DNA of 64,000 bases from Riptortus pedestris (lineage: Eukaryota > Arthropoda > Insecta > Hemiptera > Alydidae), in the NCBI GenBank assembly GCA_019009955.1, contig CM032232.1, positions 56,752,001 to 56,816,000 on the forward strand. The letters run 5' to 3'. Shown here piece after piece: positions 44,881-56,220 of this stretch (its first letter is position 1; every line of letters starts with the position of its first letter). The notes under the pieces were generated by a model that saw only the letters and a list, made by a program, of their open reading frames with translations, did no database searches and was not told the origin of the DNA. Position numbers and translations under genes: made by a program.

Positions 44881-46290
44881 TTTATAAATCACAAAATAGT
44901 TAACGGCAGCAATGTCTCGTTTCTTCCTTTCGCTATCAAAGCAAGGAATCATTTTACTTTCGTTTATCCTAATAGCTCATGTGACATTTTTTTAATTGTA
45001 TCTCTTAAGCGCCCCTACCTTTTTACTCCACATATACCTATCCAATTCCATTTCTGACGTTAACTATAGTGTCCCTCACTATTACAAAAATAAAGATTTC
45101 ATCCACAACCTTTTTGCCAAGGGCCCATTATCATTCAAAAACTTTTATTTACAATGACCCGCATCAGTCTGCTTCCCTAGATTCTATTGGCAATACAGCT
45201 GTATCCTAGTAGTGCAAGCTGAAGAATTTTTTCTTCATTTCCAAGTTCACAGTATAACCTAGTATTGAATGAAATTCAAGCTTTTAACCAAAACTAACAT
45301 CTTCATGGATCTCTAGATATCTGACACTCCTGCTTGGTTTTTTCAAATATGGTGATGCCTATTCCAAGCTGTTAACCTTTCTTTTCATCCATGTTTGGAA
45401 CTGATTGAGCCCCAATTAGTTGTCTATTGCAACAGAGCACTCTTTGGTTGTATTCAAATCCACCCACCCAAAGGAGTAATTGTTCTGTAAACCTGTCGTA
45501 TATAATGCCTTCAGAATATCCCCAGAATGTTTTCATTCATCAATTAAACTTAATCAAATGATGATCTCAAAACTATGACAAATTATTGCCTTGTTATTGA
45601 GTTTACATCTTGTATTATCTGGACTAATTCTCACCAAATGAATAAGTATTTTGGTGATGTACTATTCAAATTTGTATACCAAATAGAAAATAGTGAAATA
45701 CTAAGAAAATAAATGTAGAAACAAAAAGCTTAAGGAAATGCAAGAAAATGTCAGTTACTTACTTACAAATGATACAAATATTTTAATTTCAACTATAATC
45801 ATTCAGATGACTTGTATGTCATTGGGGAAAATATTTCTACATAATTAATTTATGTTTTATACTACAATATAATAAAACTTTACTGAATTAATGTGAATAA
45901 TTTTGTCGCATAAAAACTAAATGTCCTATGAATCATTTTCAGAGTACTCATTTATACATAAAAATTTGTGGCATGGTGTTACTGATTAAACAATAAACTA
46001 AATTGTGTTATTCTTAGAGGAATAATGTACTTATTTATAAAAGTTTGGATTTAAATAATCTGGCAGGGGTAACGAGCAGGGATATCCAGTTGTCAAATAA
46101 TAAACAGTACCAAAGTACTGTTTTTATAGTTCTATATAAAAATTTTGTGGCACAAATAAACTTAGAACAAATAGGTCCTTCTACACTGCCACTGAGGTTT
46201 GAATTAAAAAAGTGTCCATGTCAATCATTAATACCTGCTCTCAATAAATTAGATATAGTAGATATAAATTCTAATTTATATTTGTATTTC
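44881..46290. other. Unassigned intron sequence
   Basis: AT-rich remainder of the intron before exon f, without recognised features. Confidence 0.4.
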
Positions 46291-46292
46291 AG

Positions 46293-46413
46293 CCTCGAGA
46301 GGAACTCCAAGAAATATTAATATCACTTAGTTACCTTCCTTCAGCAGAGCGATTGACTGTGGTAATTCTGAAAGCTCGAAATTTGTTTCTTCCTGAGAAT
46401 AGAGATTCAATTG
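46293..46413 (+). CDS. Syt12: Synaptotagmin exon f: start of C2B
   Basis: Acceptor TTTGTATTTCAG ends at 46292 and donor ATTG|GTAAGA begins at 46414, phase 1. The 40 codons begin PREELQEILISLSYLPSAER and continue LTVVILKARNL, the standard opening of a synaptotagmin C2B domain (LxYLPxxxxLTVxIxxARNL). Confidence 0.95.
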
Positions 46414-46414
46414 G

Positions 46415-47250
46415 TAAGACATAATATAAACTAGAAATGTAAAAGAATGATTATTTGTATGTCTTTAATGGTGCAAATACAATTTTTTGATGTGTCGTCT
46501 TTTTAGAGACAGAGATGCAGAAAACAAAATTGTGTGGAAAAGAGAAAGCTTACAAAACATTATTGTTCTTTATATTTTTTCTTTAACCAGAATAATAATG
46601 TATTTATTTGTACTTTTGTTCTCAGCCTTCAGCAAGTTCCATTCCAAATCATAGATGTTCACAATAACTTAATATATCATGAAATGTTTCAAGTCCAGTT
46701 TAAGTACCTTGAACTGTCTTATTATTCCTTTATTAAGGGAGAAACTGTGATGTATACGGGTATCATTTGTGGTTCTTCTAGTGACTAAAAGCCCATTTTC
46801 ATTTTGCCCTTATAAATGTATGAATTAGAGAAGTAAGTATTGTATCTCTAATATGGATTCATGGTTGACATGTACAGTGTACATTGCTTCAAGCAGACCA
46901 AATAATAAATAAATGTATCATGGACAATACTGCAGTATTGCACCATGTAACTAATTAATTCCAACACAAAGGTGTGTTGCCTCCTTTAATCTGAATAAAG
47001 CCAATATATTTTGAACAGTTTTGGATATATGTAGCTATTAAGTAAATTCATCACAGAAAATAATTAAATTTTACTATAAATGTGTATTTTTAAATTCCCA
47101 ATAACTATATCATGAATTGCATAATGTAATTGATGGTATAGTTATTTGGAATTACAAATCATATAATTGCACAATAACATGATTACATACTATCATTAAG
47201 TATTATTTGTATCCAATTTTTTCCAACTTTAAATGTTAAAAAAAACTCCT
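46415..47250. other. Unassigned intron sequence
   Basis: Intron between exons f and g, upstream of the SINE. Open frame 46534-46788 has no motif. Confidence 0.4.
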
Positions 47251-47261
47251 AATAAAGCACA

Positions 47262-47485
47262 GGGGGCTCAGGTTAGCCATGCGAGTTAAAGCGTTGACCT
47301 TTATCTCACATGGCAAACCTAGAGTGGTGAGTTCGATTCTTGCCTGGGCAAAGGAAATTATTTAGTGACGAAATTCATTAAATAACGTCCTAAAATCCCA
47401 CCCTGGCTAGAAAAGGGTGGTAACCTGTAGATAACCCGTCCCAATTAGCCTAAGTTGCAGAAAGTGGACATTAATAAATAATAAT
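47262..47485 (+). repeat. tRNA-derived SINE, best copy, with target duplication
   Basis: A tRNA-like head at 47262-47350 has box A-like TTAGCCATGCGAGTTAAAGC and box B-like GAGTTCGATTC (47329-47339). It is followed by the body (ATCCCACCCTGGCTAGAAAA, GTAACCTGTAGATAACCCGT) and a (TAA)n-type tail. The direct repeat AATAAAGCACA flanks it at 47251-47261 and 47486-47496, an 11-bp target duplication. It lies in the synaptotagmin intron between exons f and g, in the gene's orientation. Confidence 0.85.
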
Positions 47486-47684
47486 AATAAAGCACATAAC
47501 TCTACCAATAAAAATAATAATTAATAAAACTAGCAAAAGCATAAATAAGAAATTAACTTAATTCTTAAAGCAATTAAAGGGTTTTTAATGAATGTGAATT
47601 TTACATCAATATGAGAGTGCATTGGAAATCCACCCTGTATTATATCAATTTTCCCTGGTTTTTAATTTGTTTATTTCTTTCTAG

Positions 47685-47833
47685 ATCCCTTTGTTAAAGT
47701 CTATTTAGTGGTTGGAGGAAAACGGATGAAAAAAAAGAAAACTGCCAGCCGGAAATCAAGTTCTAATCCAGTTTGGAATGAAGCAATTACTTTCAACATT
47801 AGCTCCTCAAATCTCAATTACTCTGCTGTTGAG
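47685..47833 (+). CDS. Syt12: Synaptotagmin exon g: C2B polybasic strand
   Basis: Acceptor TTTCTTTCTAG ends at 47684 and donor GAG|GTAATC begins at 47834. Joined to the G of exon f it gives DPFVKVYL, then KRMKKKKTASRK and NPVWNEAITF. The basic stretch corresponds to the Syt1 C2B polybasic site that binds phosphoinositides and SNAREs. The NPxxNE motif is a C2B hallmark. Confidence 0.95.
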
Positions 47834-49097
47834 GTAATCACACACATTGTGAGATTTTATAAGGTAAAATATTTATTCTCTAGACCATCGGTATAAGTCA
47901 CCATAAAAAATGGAATTAATTTGTAATATTTATCAGCCAACTCCCACGCATTTTCACAAAGGAGTTTTCAGCACATGTCTCAGTGTAGTATTTTAATGCG
48001 TTTTATTGACAACTGAATGGTCTAGAGAATAAATATCTGAGATTTATTTTCTGTCCCCTTCCTTTCCCAACAAATGAATAAAATTAACAATGACACCCTT
48101 AAGAAGGAAGGAGAAGAAATGTTTGTAATTGCCTTATACATATAATCTGGTCTTAAATTATTTCATAAATAACATGATCATCACATATTTTTCAAAAGGA
48201 TACTGAGGTTGCATAATAAAATATCTTTGCAATATCATATGACTAAACCTTAGTTAGATGCTGAAACATGACGACTCAGATTTGCCTGCCAAAGATGGCT
48301 GGAGAGCCACTGAAAATTAACGAATTAAAAACAAATCAGACACCTAGAGCAAATAGCCAGCTACCTCCCAATATATTTTATTTATTCACTTGTGCAATGT
48401 TTCATCTTAATCAGCTGCATAACACAAATTTGTGTTTTAATGGATTTCATAGTGTTTCTTGACAACCAATTGCCTCTAATATTGTAAAATTGTGTTTGTT
48501 ATTGAAAGGTGTAACATTTTTTGAGGTTAATAAAGATAAGGTGAAAAATTTTATGTTGCTTGTGTAATGCAACTCTCAATTTCCTCAAATGGACATAAGC
48601 TATAAAAACTAGAAAGGTTGTTAACACAATTGATATCATTGTTGCTCAATTTGCTAGCACGCAGTTCTAAAATGGAGTGTTGGTAATGGCCTAGCAAAGT
48701 ATTGCATGGGGACATCTACCAATACCCATAGAAATTGAAAGTAAAGATAAATACAGGATTCAATATAACCACATTGCTACTGGAGCACAGAATTGCAGCA
48801 CATGCATATTAGCATGAGTAGATACATCTGACAACCCCCGGGATGGATGACCTTTGACTCTCTTAGATCTTTTCCACAGGCGAGCTGAACACTGTTGTAT
48901 GACCACTGATGCCCTGAGTATAAAAGGACCCATTAGTCTACTAGAGGCAAGGAGCTCCTTGATTAATAGAGATAGATCCATGGGGGGAAGCAACCACTAT
49001 AATAAATGGGGGGAAACAACCACTTAGGGTCAGGGTAACAACACAACTAATATTTCTTAAAAGAAGTTAAACACTAATATTTCTATCTCTGTTCTAG
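47834..49097. other. Last synaptotagmin intron, nothing else recognised
   Basis: Around 48730-49020 a GC-richer patch includes AGTATAAAAGGACC and the near-repeat GGGGGGAA(G/A)CAACCACT at about 48980 and 49010. It may be an unrecognised element; no open frame is convincing. Confidence 0.35.
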
Positions 49098-49256
49098 ATA
49101 TGTGTCTTGGATCAAGGTGCTGATTTAATTGGAGGTCCATCTTTGATTGGGACAGTAGTCATTGGAAGCAACCAAGGGGACATGGCAAGCTCACACTGGA
49201 CTGAAATGTTGTCTAGTCCTAGAAAGGCAGTTGCCATGTGGCATACACTGCGATAA
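49098..49256 (+). CDS. Syt12: Synaptotagmin exon h: C-terminal exon
   Basis: Acceptor TCTCTGTTCTAG ends at 49097. The 53 codons include the TAA stop at 49254-49256. The exon starts ICVLDQGADLIGG, a loop 3 where only the first aspartate is kept, and ends HWTEMLSSPRKAVAMWHTLR. The HW.EML..PRK...WH.L ending is diagnostic of synaptotagmin C2B and places the true C-terminus here. Confidence 0.95.
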   Translation: MCVLDQGADLIGGPSLIGTVVIGSNQGDMASSHWTEMLSSPRKAVAMWHTLR

Positions 49257-50317
49257 TTGAACTGGTGAATGGAATTTTCCTTGTAAATTTTAAATATGAA
49301 TGATTCTCTCTAAAAAACAGAACTGTTAGAGTAACTAGTTACAATTGTTAGTGCAGTGCCCCTCCATTAACCTCTAGTAAATTGCTATATCCAGGACCTT
49401 AAGGCTGTAGAGATCAACATTTAACCTCTATAACTAGGACATAACAATTTGTTCCTCTTTATAATAACTGACTTGTTTTAACTCATCCATTTTTTTCATT
49501 ACCCAAAAAATGTATTCCTTGATGTCATCCACCATATTTCAACATTCCGAAAGAATTTTGTCAGGGCCAAGAGACATTATTTGTAAACAAGACCACTTCA
49601 GTAATCTCATGTTTATCCGGATGTGCAGCATTCTCTTTATTTATTAAATGAATAAATTCCGGGAGAGGATGTCCGATTGGTCCCTGAGTAGACTGTCCTA
49701 AAGTACAAGTCTCACCTGCAATTTTATTACTTCCTTGTACAAAGTAAAGGGAATATTGTAATAGTGAACTATTAAATTTCAATATTCATTTTGATCCTTG
49801 TTGAACTCATTTTGAATAGTTTTGGCATGATGTACATACGAGTATCTACATACCTCACATAACAAAAATAACTAGCCTCAGAATGTTTTTTAGATTCTCC
49901 TATCTTTCTTCTGTGCTCAAAACTTTGGCATTCTATTGCTAACACTGTTTTTAGAGTCTATATCAGTAACAAATCATTTCGGATTCATCTTTTATCTCTC
50001 TTCGTTTGGAATGTCTTTTTCTGAATTGTCTCTTCATAAGAGCCAAGAGAATTTTCTGAACCACAGCCAGACTAACATTTGGTTTGTCCATCAGAAATGT
50101 AGAACAGTATCTAGTTAAAATATGGTCTATTTGGGTCCCGATTATGGTCTCCTGGGATTGTTTATGTTTCTTTATAAGGATAGATAAAATGTAATATAAA
50201 CCTCATTTTCAAAACATTTTTAATAATCAAGGTGTTCATTTGTAATGTTAATCCAGTATTCAATGATAGTTTAACATTCGACGACACACCTGGTTGCAAA
50301 CTTAAATTTGCAATTTG
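49257..50317 (+). other. Probable synaptotagmin 3' UTR and flank
   Basis: No repeats recognised and no coding signal. AATAAA-type hexamers occur here and later (for example 51772-51777), so the cleavage site cannot be chosen from sequence alone. Confidence 0.45.
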
Positions 50318-50325
50318 CTTATAAG

Positions 50326-50753
50326 CAGTTGCGGCTCGCGTATAGGCACTGTGGAACTGCAGCACCCCCAATTTCCACTTGATATTATCTATAACATTTA
50401 ATATAATGAGCCTTTTTCTTTAATTCTTTCTTTATACTTGTATAATATATAATCCTTAAGCTTAATGCAGTAACCATCCCCCAGTTTATGAAAAAAGATA
50501 CAAAAATCTTTGTATGGAACTGTGCGCTTCACAGTTCCATAAAAAGATACAAAAATCTTTGTATGGAACTGTGCACTTCACAGTTCCAGAGGCGAGGTGT
50601 TTGACTGTTGTGCTCATGAGCACACAGTAAACTCCAGGCGTGGCTACAAGGGAGAGAGAGCACTGTCGCTCTCGCAGTGCCGACCCTGGCGTGCTAAAGC
50701 TAAACATTTTTAGGAGCAGCACCGCCAATAATTTTAGCTACAGAGCCGCACTG
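50326..50753. mobile_element. hAT-type MITE with 8-bp target duplication
   Basis: Left end CAGTTGCGGCTCGCG and right end (reverse complement) CAGTGCGGCTCTG are short inverted repeats of hAT type (CAGxGxCGGCTC). CTTATAAG flanks both sides (50318-50325 and 50754-50761), an exact 8-bp duplication matching the hAT preference nTnnnnAn. The 428-bp interior has no transposase and contains a tandem duplication of 49 bp, so it needs a hAT transposase in trans. Confidence 0.85.
50491..50588. repeat. 49-bp direct duplication inside the hAT MITE
   Basis: AAAAAGATACAAAAATCTTT and GTATGGAACTGTGCGCTTCA recur 49 bp later with one change (GCG to GCA). Confidence 0.9.
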
Positions 50754-50761
50754 CTTATAAG

Positions 50762-53125
50762 CAAAAATGAAATATTCATTTTTAGATAGTACCCTTCAAT
50801 TTTGTTTAACTATTCTTTCCATTTTATAATCTTCAACTTTAATTTTAGGATTGAATGTTCAAGGTACCAAAAGGGGTTAATGATTAATCATTAAGCTGCA
50901 GTAAAAATGGATAAACACAAGGAAAGATAACTGGAAACTGCTGTAATTTCCACTTGTGATGGACTGGTAGAAACAACCCTCTATGCTTTTCTAGCTATTT
51001 GCTCTGCTCGTTGTTCATTCCTTTAAAGATGGTTATAAAAGAAGTAAGAAGATAAATAGTAAAAGTAATGAATATCAATGGCTTTTTAATCACACAATAA
51101 TATAAATAATATGGATGAATATATATATATATATATATTTATGTGTTACTGCTTAAGTGGAATATGGCTTAATGTGTCTTCCGTTATTGATAAAATTTGT
51201 CCGAAATAATTTATACTATATTTATGCAATATTGCACTAAATAGAAAGTTAATTAATTAAGTTTTATTATAGATTGAGTTCCTAAAATTTCAAAACAATT
51301 TAAGCAAGTGTAAAAATATTCCTATTCTTTCAGCAACTGCAAATTAGATTATTTTTTTGTGATGTTAATTACCAGCAGAAAATGAAAATGCATGATTGCA
51401 TGTTAGTAAATATTTAAAGCATATTTGATAAGACAATATTGATGTTAGAATAATAAATATTAGATCAGTCTGGCCTATTCAGCATACACTTGCATCAAAC
51501 TACAAGTATCCATTGGCTTATAATTCGCCCACCTTTTTAATATTGTAGTAATGAAGAGTTTCTATTCAATATAGTATTTTATTGTGATAAATATGAGTTA
51601 TATTGAGAGTCAAGAATATAAAGTATATACTTGATATATCTAATTATTGCTAATTAGTATTTATAAGTGTTTTAGATTTTTAATTATATAAATTGTTATG
51701 CAAAAATATATATTGTATTATAAAACATATCAATCATTGGCAGGTTCATACATTATTATATAACAGAGATAAATAAAGCTAAATAGTAGAATATTATAGA
51801 ATATTCAGTATATAGAGGATTATATATCTTGGTTGGAACATAAAACAGCCAAGAGGGCTTCTGAGAATAATATTGTGCCTGCCGTCCACTTCATGATAAC
51901 AAACACTGTTTAACAAAATAGTGTGAAATTTCACTGAAGAACCATTTACAAACGCTTAATTTTAAAATGATATCAAAATGTTTTATGGTCACTATATTAT
52001 ATATTTATTAAATGGTGTCAATTACAGAATATGATGTATTTTTTTGTGTGTGAAAAGATGTAAACAAAAATGTGTACGCTTTAAATGGAAACCAATATGG
52101 ACACAATTATCATAAGTTTTTGGCAGTGTATATTTTTATATTAGGAACTAAAAATTTTGCATTTTAAACATTTTCAGCTAGATGTGAATTTTGGAGATGA
52201 AAAATATATCCTTTGTAAATGTTCCACACTTTAATTCTCATTGTAACAAATTTGTCTTATATACATATAAATGGTTATTAGAACTATTTTGCACAAGCAA
52301 CTAGAATAGAATTCAAGAGTATGAAAAGAATGTCTCTATTGTGAAACGTATTGTAATATTCAAAAGACAAAAGAAAACACTGAAGATTATTCTGTAAATA
52401 TTTTATTTTTCTTTGTAATATATTTAAATTTGTCACATAAATTCCAGGCTCTTAATGCACTATATCTTTTTATTGATTTATGATCTGATTAATCTATTTA
52501 TGTCATCATCATAAAGGTTGAAAAGAATGTTACTAAAAATGTTTTGCACTTACATATGGCTCAGTTTTGAATAGTTAATAATGTTAATATATGCATCTTT
52601 ATGTATGAAGGCAAAGGACCTCAGGTTTCTAAATTGTCTGTCATTCAATACCAATATTTTGCTAAACATTCAGCTGGAAGAAACTAAGCATAAGGTTAGA
52701 GATGGTATTTTGAACTAGTGGCGATGAAGTGCAAAGTTCAACAGTGGCCATTGGTTGAATTTCATTGGAACACAGAATTCATTTTTTGATTAAAAAAATA
52801 AATTTAAACATAACTATAATCACTATATTATTCTCAATGATCACATAGGCAAATTCAAACGGCCCAATATGTAGAAAAAAGAAAATAAAGTAATTAATAA
52901 CATAATCCAAATTATAGCAACTTTGAAAAAATATGCTTTTAAAAAAATATATATTGACTTAGCCTTTGAAAAGACCCATATTTGAAGCATTCGCTCTATA
53001 AAATTTTAACTAGTTGGGTGAGATTATTTATAGTGGGGAAAAAAGCCTTATTGGGGGAAATTAACTTTAAATAGTTCAATATCGAGAGATTGATGTTCCA
53101 GGATCCAGCAATTAGAGATTAGAAT
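50762..53125. other. AT-rich downstream flank
   Basis: No coding signal or recognised repeat apart from a short TA tract near 51121-51138. It may include the distal 3' UTR of the synaptotagmin gene. Confidence 0.4.
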
Positions 53126-53129
53126 GATG

Positions 53130-53835
53130 TAGTCTTCCTCCATTAAATATTTATTTTTTACAATCAATTTCATCACATCAGTGGCATCATCTGGCTAAAA
53201 ATACAAAATTATGAACAATTTAAGCTCAATAATATCTAAATTTTAACATCAATAACCATTTAAATTCTAAAAAAGCAACAACAGTACAAGTTAAACTGAA
53301 TAATTTATTAAAATTATACAATTCTCTGTCATATATTAAAATAATTTAACTTACTCTTTAGTAATTAGGAAAGGACTCCGGAATTACAAGAATATCACTA
53401 GAGAATGGGTGATAAGATAGCTGGCAAAGCACTGCCAATCTATTGAATCATAACTTTAGCATAAGGGGTTTCCTCGCCCCCTCCTAGCAGACAGCTCCCA
53501 GCATCTCGATCAGGAGTCTTTCCACCTAGCAATGGGCATTAAGGCACTTCCCCGACCCCCCCCCCTTTTACTTTCTTTATTTCCAACTTTTTGGATTCCA
53601 ACTCTGATTTTATTTAAATTGTGTTACAGTGTTATTTTGCACTCTTGGAATCCACGCCACAATTTTGCTTAGAAATTTGGCTTAGAAGTGGCTTTGTTAG
53701 AATTTAAATGGTTATTGGCATTAAAATTTGTATATTGTTGAGCTTAAATTGTTCATAATTTTGTATTTCTAGCCTGGGTACCACTGATGTGGTGAAAGTG
53801 ATTGTCAAAAATACACTTTTAATGAAGGAAGACTA
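53130..53835. mobile_element. 706-bp element with about 145-bp inverted repeats
   Basis: The left arm (53130-53275) starts TAGTCTTCCTCCATTAAA and includes ATACAAAATTATGAACAATT. The right arm (53690-53835), read in reverse, starts TAGTCTTCCTTCATTAAA and includes the same core; by eye the arms are over 80% identical. TA occurs at both outer edges, compatible with a TA target duplication. The middle 415 bp is unrelated, with a C-rich patch (about 53555-53570), and has no open frame. Confidence 0.8.
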
Positions 53836-54204
53836 TATCTTTCTTTTCCCTAATTAACTTTAAATTATACTTTACCTGAATCATATCTAGATTGAAAAAG
53901 TCATCGTCTAACAAAAATCAAACATCTAAAAAATATAAATATTTATTAAAAAATATAAAATTACAATAAATAGGTCTACAACTTACTTAATGAGATTAAA
54001 AAAGGTACAACTTTCATTATATTCTAATAGACAAAGCATGGATGTGAAAAAACTTCAGGTATTTAAGACATTTTTTCCAAAGTATATATAAAACATTCTG
54101 CTTTACTCGATTGAGTAAATGATGATCTTCGTTAGAGGCTTACCCTCACCTGCCAAATACTAATTACCTCAGACGTGGGGCATAAACAAATAAATATTTA
54201 AGTT

Positions 54205-54345
54205 CACTTTATGCTACTAAGGTCAATCAGGTTATCTGGAGGTTATCACCATTGTCTAGCCATAGGGGATTTTACTAAATAAGTTTGTCACAAAAGAAAT
54301 TACTGATGCCCAGGGGTTTGCAAATTCCTATTGCTCATCAATGGG
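54205..54345 (-). repeat. tRNA-derived SINE, reverse, diverged
   Basis: TTCACTTTATGCTACTAAGG, GTTATCTGGAGGTTATCACC and TGTCTAGCCATAGGGGATTT correspond to the reverse SINE body. The head is lost after TGATGCCCAGGGG. Confidence 0.55.
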
Positions 54346-54459
54346 TTTGCAAGTCCAAAGGAAAAACATATTTCTAAGTTTTCCAAACCCAGATGTAATA
54401 CCAACAACTTTCTCGAACCTATACATATGTGGACTTTTCTTCATATCTCTAATTCTATA

Positions 54460-54690
54460 GGAGGCTCAGATCAGCCATGTGAGTTAATGCGGTGATCTTA
54501 ATATCACGTGGTAAACTTAGAATAGGAATTGATTTAGTGACGAACTCTTTAAATAAAATCCATAAACCATAAAATCCATAATCCATCTTTTCCTGGCTAG
54601 AAAAGGATGGTAACCTGTAGACATGCCGTATCAATTAGCCATAGTAGAACAAATTGGATGTAAATAAATAACATTAGCATTATCTAATTG
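54460..54690 (+). repeat. tRNA-derived SINE, diverged
   Basis: Head GGCTCAGATCAGCCATGTGA and GTTAATGCGGTGATCTTAAT, body TGGCTAGAAAAGGATGGTAA and CCTGTAGACATGCCG, tail TAAATAAATAACATTA. Box B is eroded, so the copy is old. Confidence 0.7.
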
Positions 54691-55590
54691 TATATAGAAA
54701 AATCTGTTAGTCCTCATAGCTCATTCATAAATGACAAAGCATTTTGGTTTCCTGAGGGGAGTAGCACAATGGCTATCATAATATTGGTGAGGCTTGAAAC
54801 ACATATAATTCTTTGATATCCATGACATGAATGGAACAAGTCTACATACTTGTGCATTGGTATTAAACGTGATTGATTTTTAAACTAAAATTGTCTTTAT
54901 TGGTTTGCTTTCATATTTCTATTGCAAAATAAACAGTTTTTATAACATTCCATTTAAGACTTTGTTAAGCTAAATATCCTATAATTCATAAAAGATTACT
55001 TTAAAAAGTGTTTATAGATATTTTAAATGCAATATAGAATCAGATATTTAATTTTTTCATGAACTAATTGCTCATGATAGAACTCTATTGACTTATTTGT
55101 GAAAATATTTACACTAGGCTACAACAGATTAATAGAAGAATATAATATTTGAAAAGTTTCTTAAATTAAAAAAAAAAAATAATAATAAATTGACTCGTAG
55201 TCTGAAAGGTGATTAAAGTCTTACTTGTATATGCATTTCATAATTAGAATTGAGCTAACTGAATGTAGTAATCATAACTGAGGATGTTTAGAGGCCTCAA
55301 AATACATTTTTTAATCACACTCTCATTTCTACAAAACTATCCGCCATAGGTTTCAAACATCCAGTAGTTAATGAACCATTAAAAAATATGAAAAACTCCT
55401 CTTGGAGCATTCCAAAATTTTTGTTTCGTATTTAAAATGGCACCTGGGAACCTCTATTAGTCTTTTTATGGGTGATGCTTTAATGTAGTGTTTTGTTTTG
55501 ATACCAACTTCTGAAACCTAAGATTCATGACATTTAATTGTGAAACAATAACTTTTGTTTTGGAAGATACTAGTGAAATAAAATAAGTCC
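54691..55590. other. AT-rich, nothing recognised
   Basis: No exon, open frame or repeat family supported. Confidence 0.4.
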
Positions 55591-55599
55591 TTATTGGTA

Positions 55600-56220
55600 C
55601 TTCTTATTTTTTATTTTTTTTCGAATCAGCCACTTTGGCGTATGTTGAATAAATAATTTTTTAGTGGATATGAAGATTCTTTCTTGTGCCTCCTCCAATA
55701 TTTCTTCATTCTCTTTGATATTGCCTTTCTCCTTCATCTTCCATGAATACCCTTCCTCTTTTAGCTTAGGTTTTTCTTGAAATCTTATGTTCTCATTTTT
55801 TAACAACTATCTTAAATGTATAGTATTTTAAATTATATTCTCTGTAATATATAACTCATCTAAATCAAGATGAACTTGTTTAAACCAATTACACTTTGTT
55901 TTCCTGTTTTTGAAAAAGTTGAATATTTTTTTTTTATGAATCTATTCTCATTTATTTTCGATATGTTGCCACAAAAGGTAATTCTTCTTTTCTTAATAGC
56001 TCCTGAAAGTGGCACTATTTTCTGACAAAGTTTGATTCGGAATCAAGTGCGGTTCATTATTTTTCAATTTTGATCGTAATATTTTCTTTAGAATTTTCCT
56101 TTCTTTCTTTTTCAAGTTATATAGTAATCCATTACTTGTTAGCACTAAAGTTTCCGCTACATACAGTGTTTCTGGTTTTATAACTGTTCTATAATGTCTA
56201 CATTTTTTGGATTCCATGAT
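55600..56220 (-). pseudogene. LINE ORF2 C-terminal remnant, reverse
   Basis: Minus strand. The frame 56217-55993 contains YRTVIKPETLYVAETLVLT and KKKERKILKKILRS, matching the 'YKTLIRPVxxYGSExWxLT...FERKxLRKIxG' block found after the reverse-transcriptase domain in many LINEs. The frame 55806-55591 (FQEKPKLKEEGYSWK...) is compatible with the end of the same ORF2. Stops and AT drift separate the two frames. The Tyr-Ala-Asp-Asp core is not present. Confidence 0.65.

Larger units (their letters stand above)
28543..49256 (+). other. Syt12: Synaptotagmin gene (Syt12-like), eight exons seen, 5' end missing
   Basis: Synaptotagmins are vesicle and plasma-membrane C2-domain proteins that act in regulated exocytosis. 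The eight exons join in phase (0,0,1,0,0,1,0) to 392 residues: a Ser/Pro-rich linker (1-128), C2A (about 129-250) and C2B (about 251-385), ending WHTLR. C2A loop 1 has lost its aspartates (Ile and Glu161 in their place), but loop 3 keeps D213, D215 and D221. C2B keeps D291 and D345 but has Glu285 and Gly347 at other calcium-ligand sites. The polybasic strand KRMKKKK (303-309) is present. Partial loss of calcium ligands, the linker length and the C-terminus fit synaptotagmin-12, a calcium-independent class, better than Syt1, 4 or 7. The subfamily call is from memory and less sure than the family call. No transmembrane segment is encoded in these exons, so at least one upstream exon is missing. 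The first exon seen begins with ATG after a good acceptor, so that ATG is probably internal. Confidence 0.85.

Noticed and set aside
47262..47350. Possible tRNA gene
   Set aside because: The box A and B-like blocks belong to a SINE head: the fold is incomplete and the same body and tail follow in many copies.
50486..50728. 80-codon minus-strand open frame
   Set aside because: It lies wholly inside the hAT MITE and spans its internal duplication.
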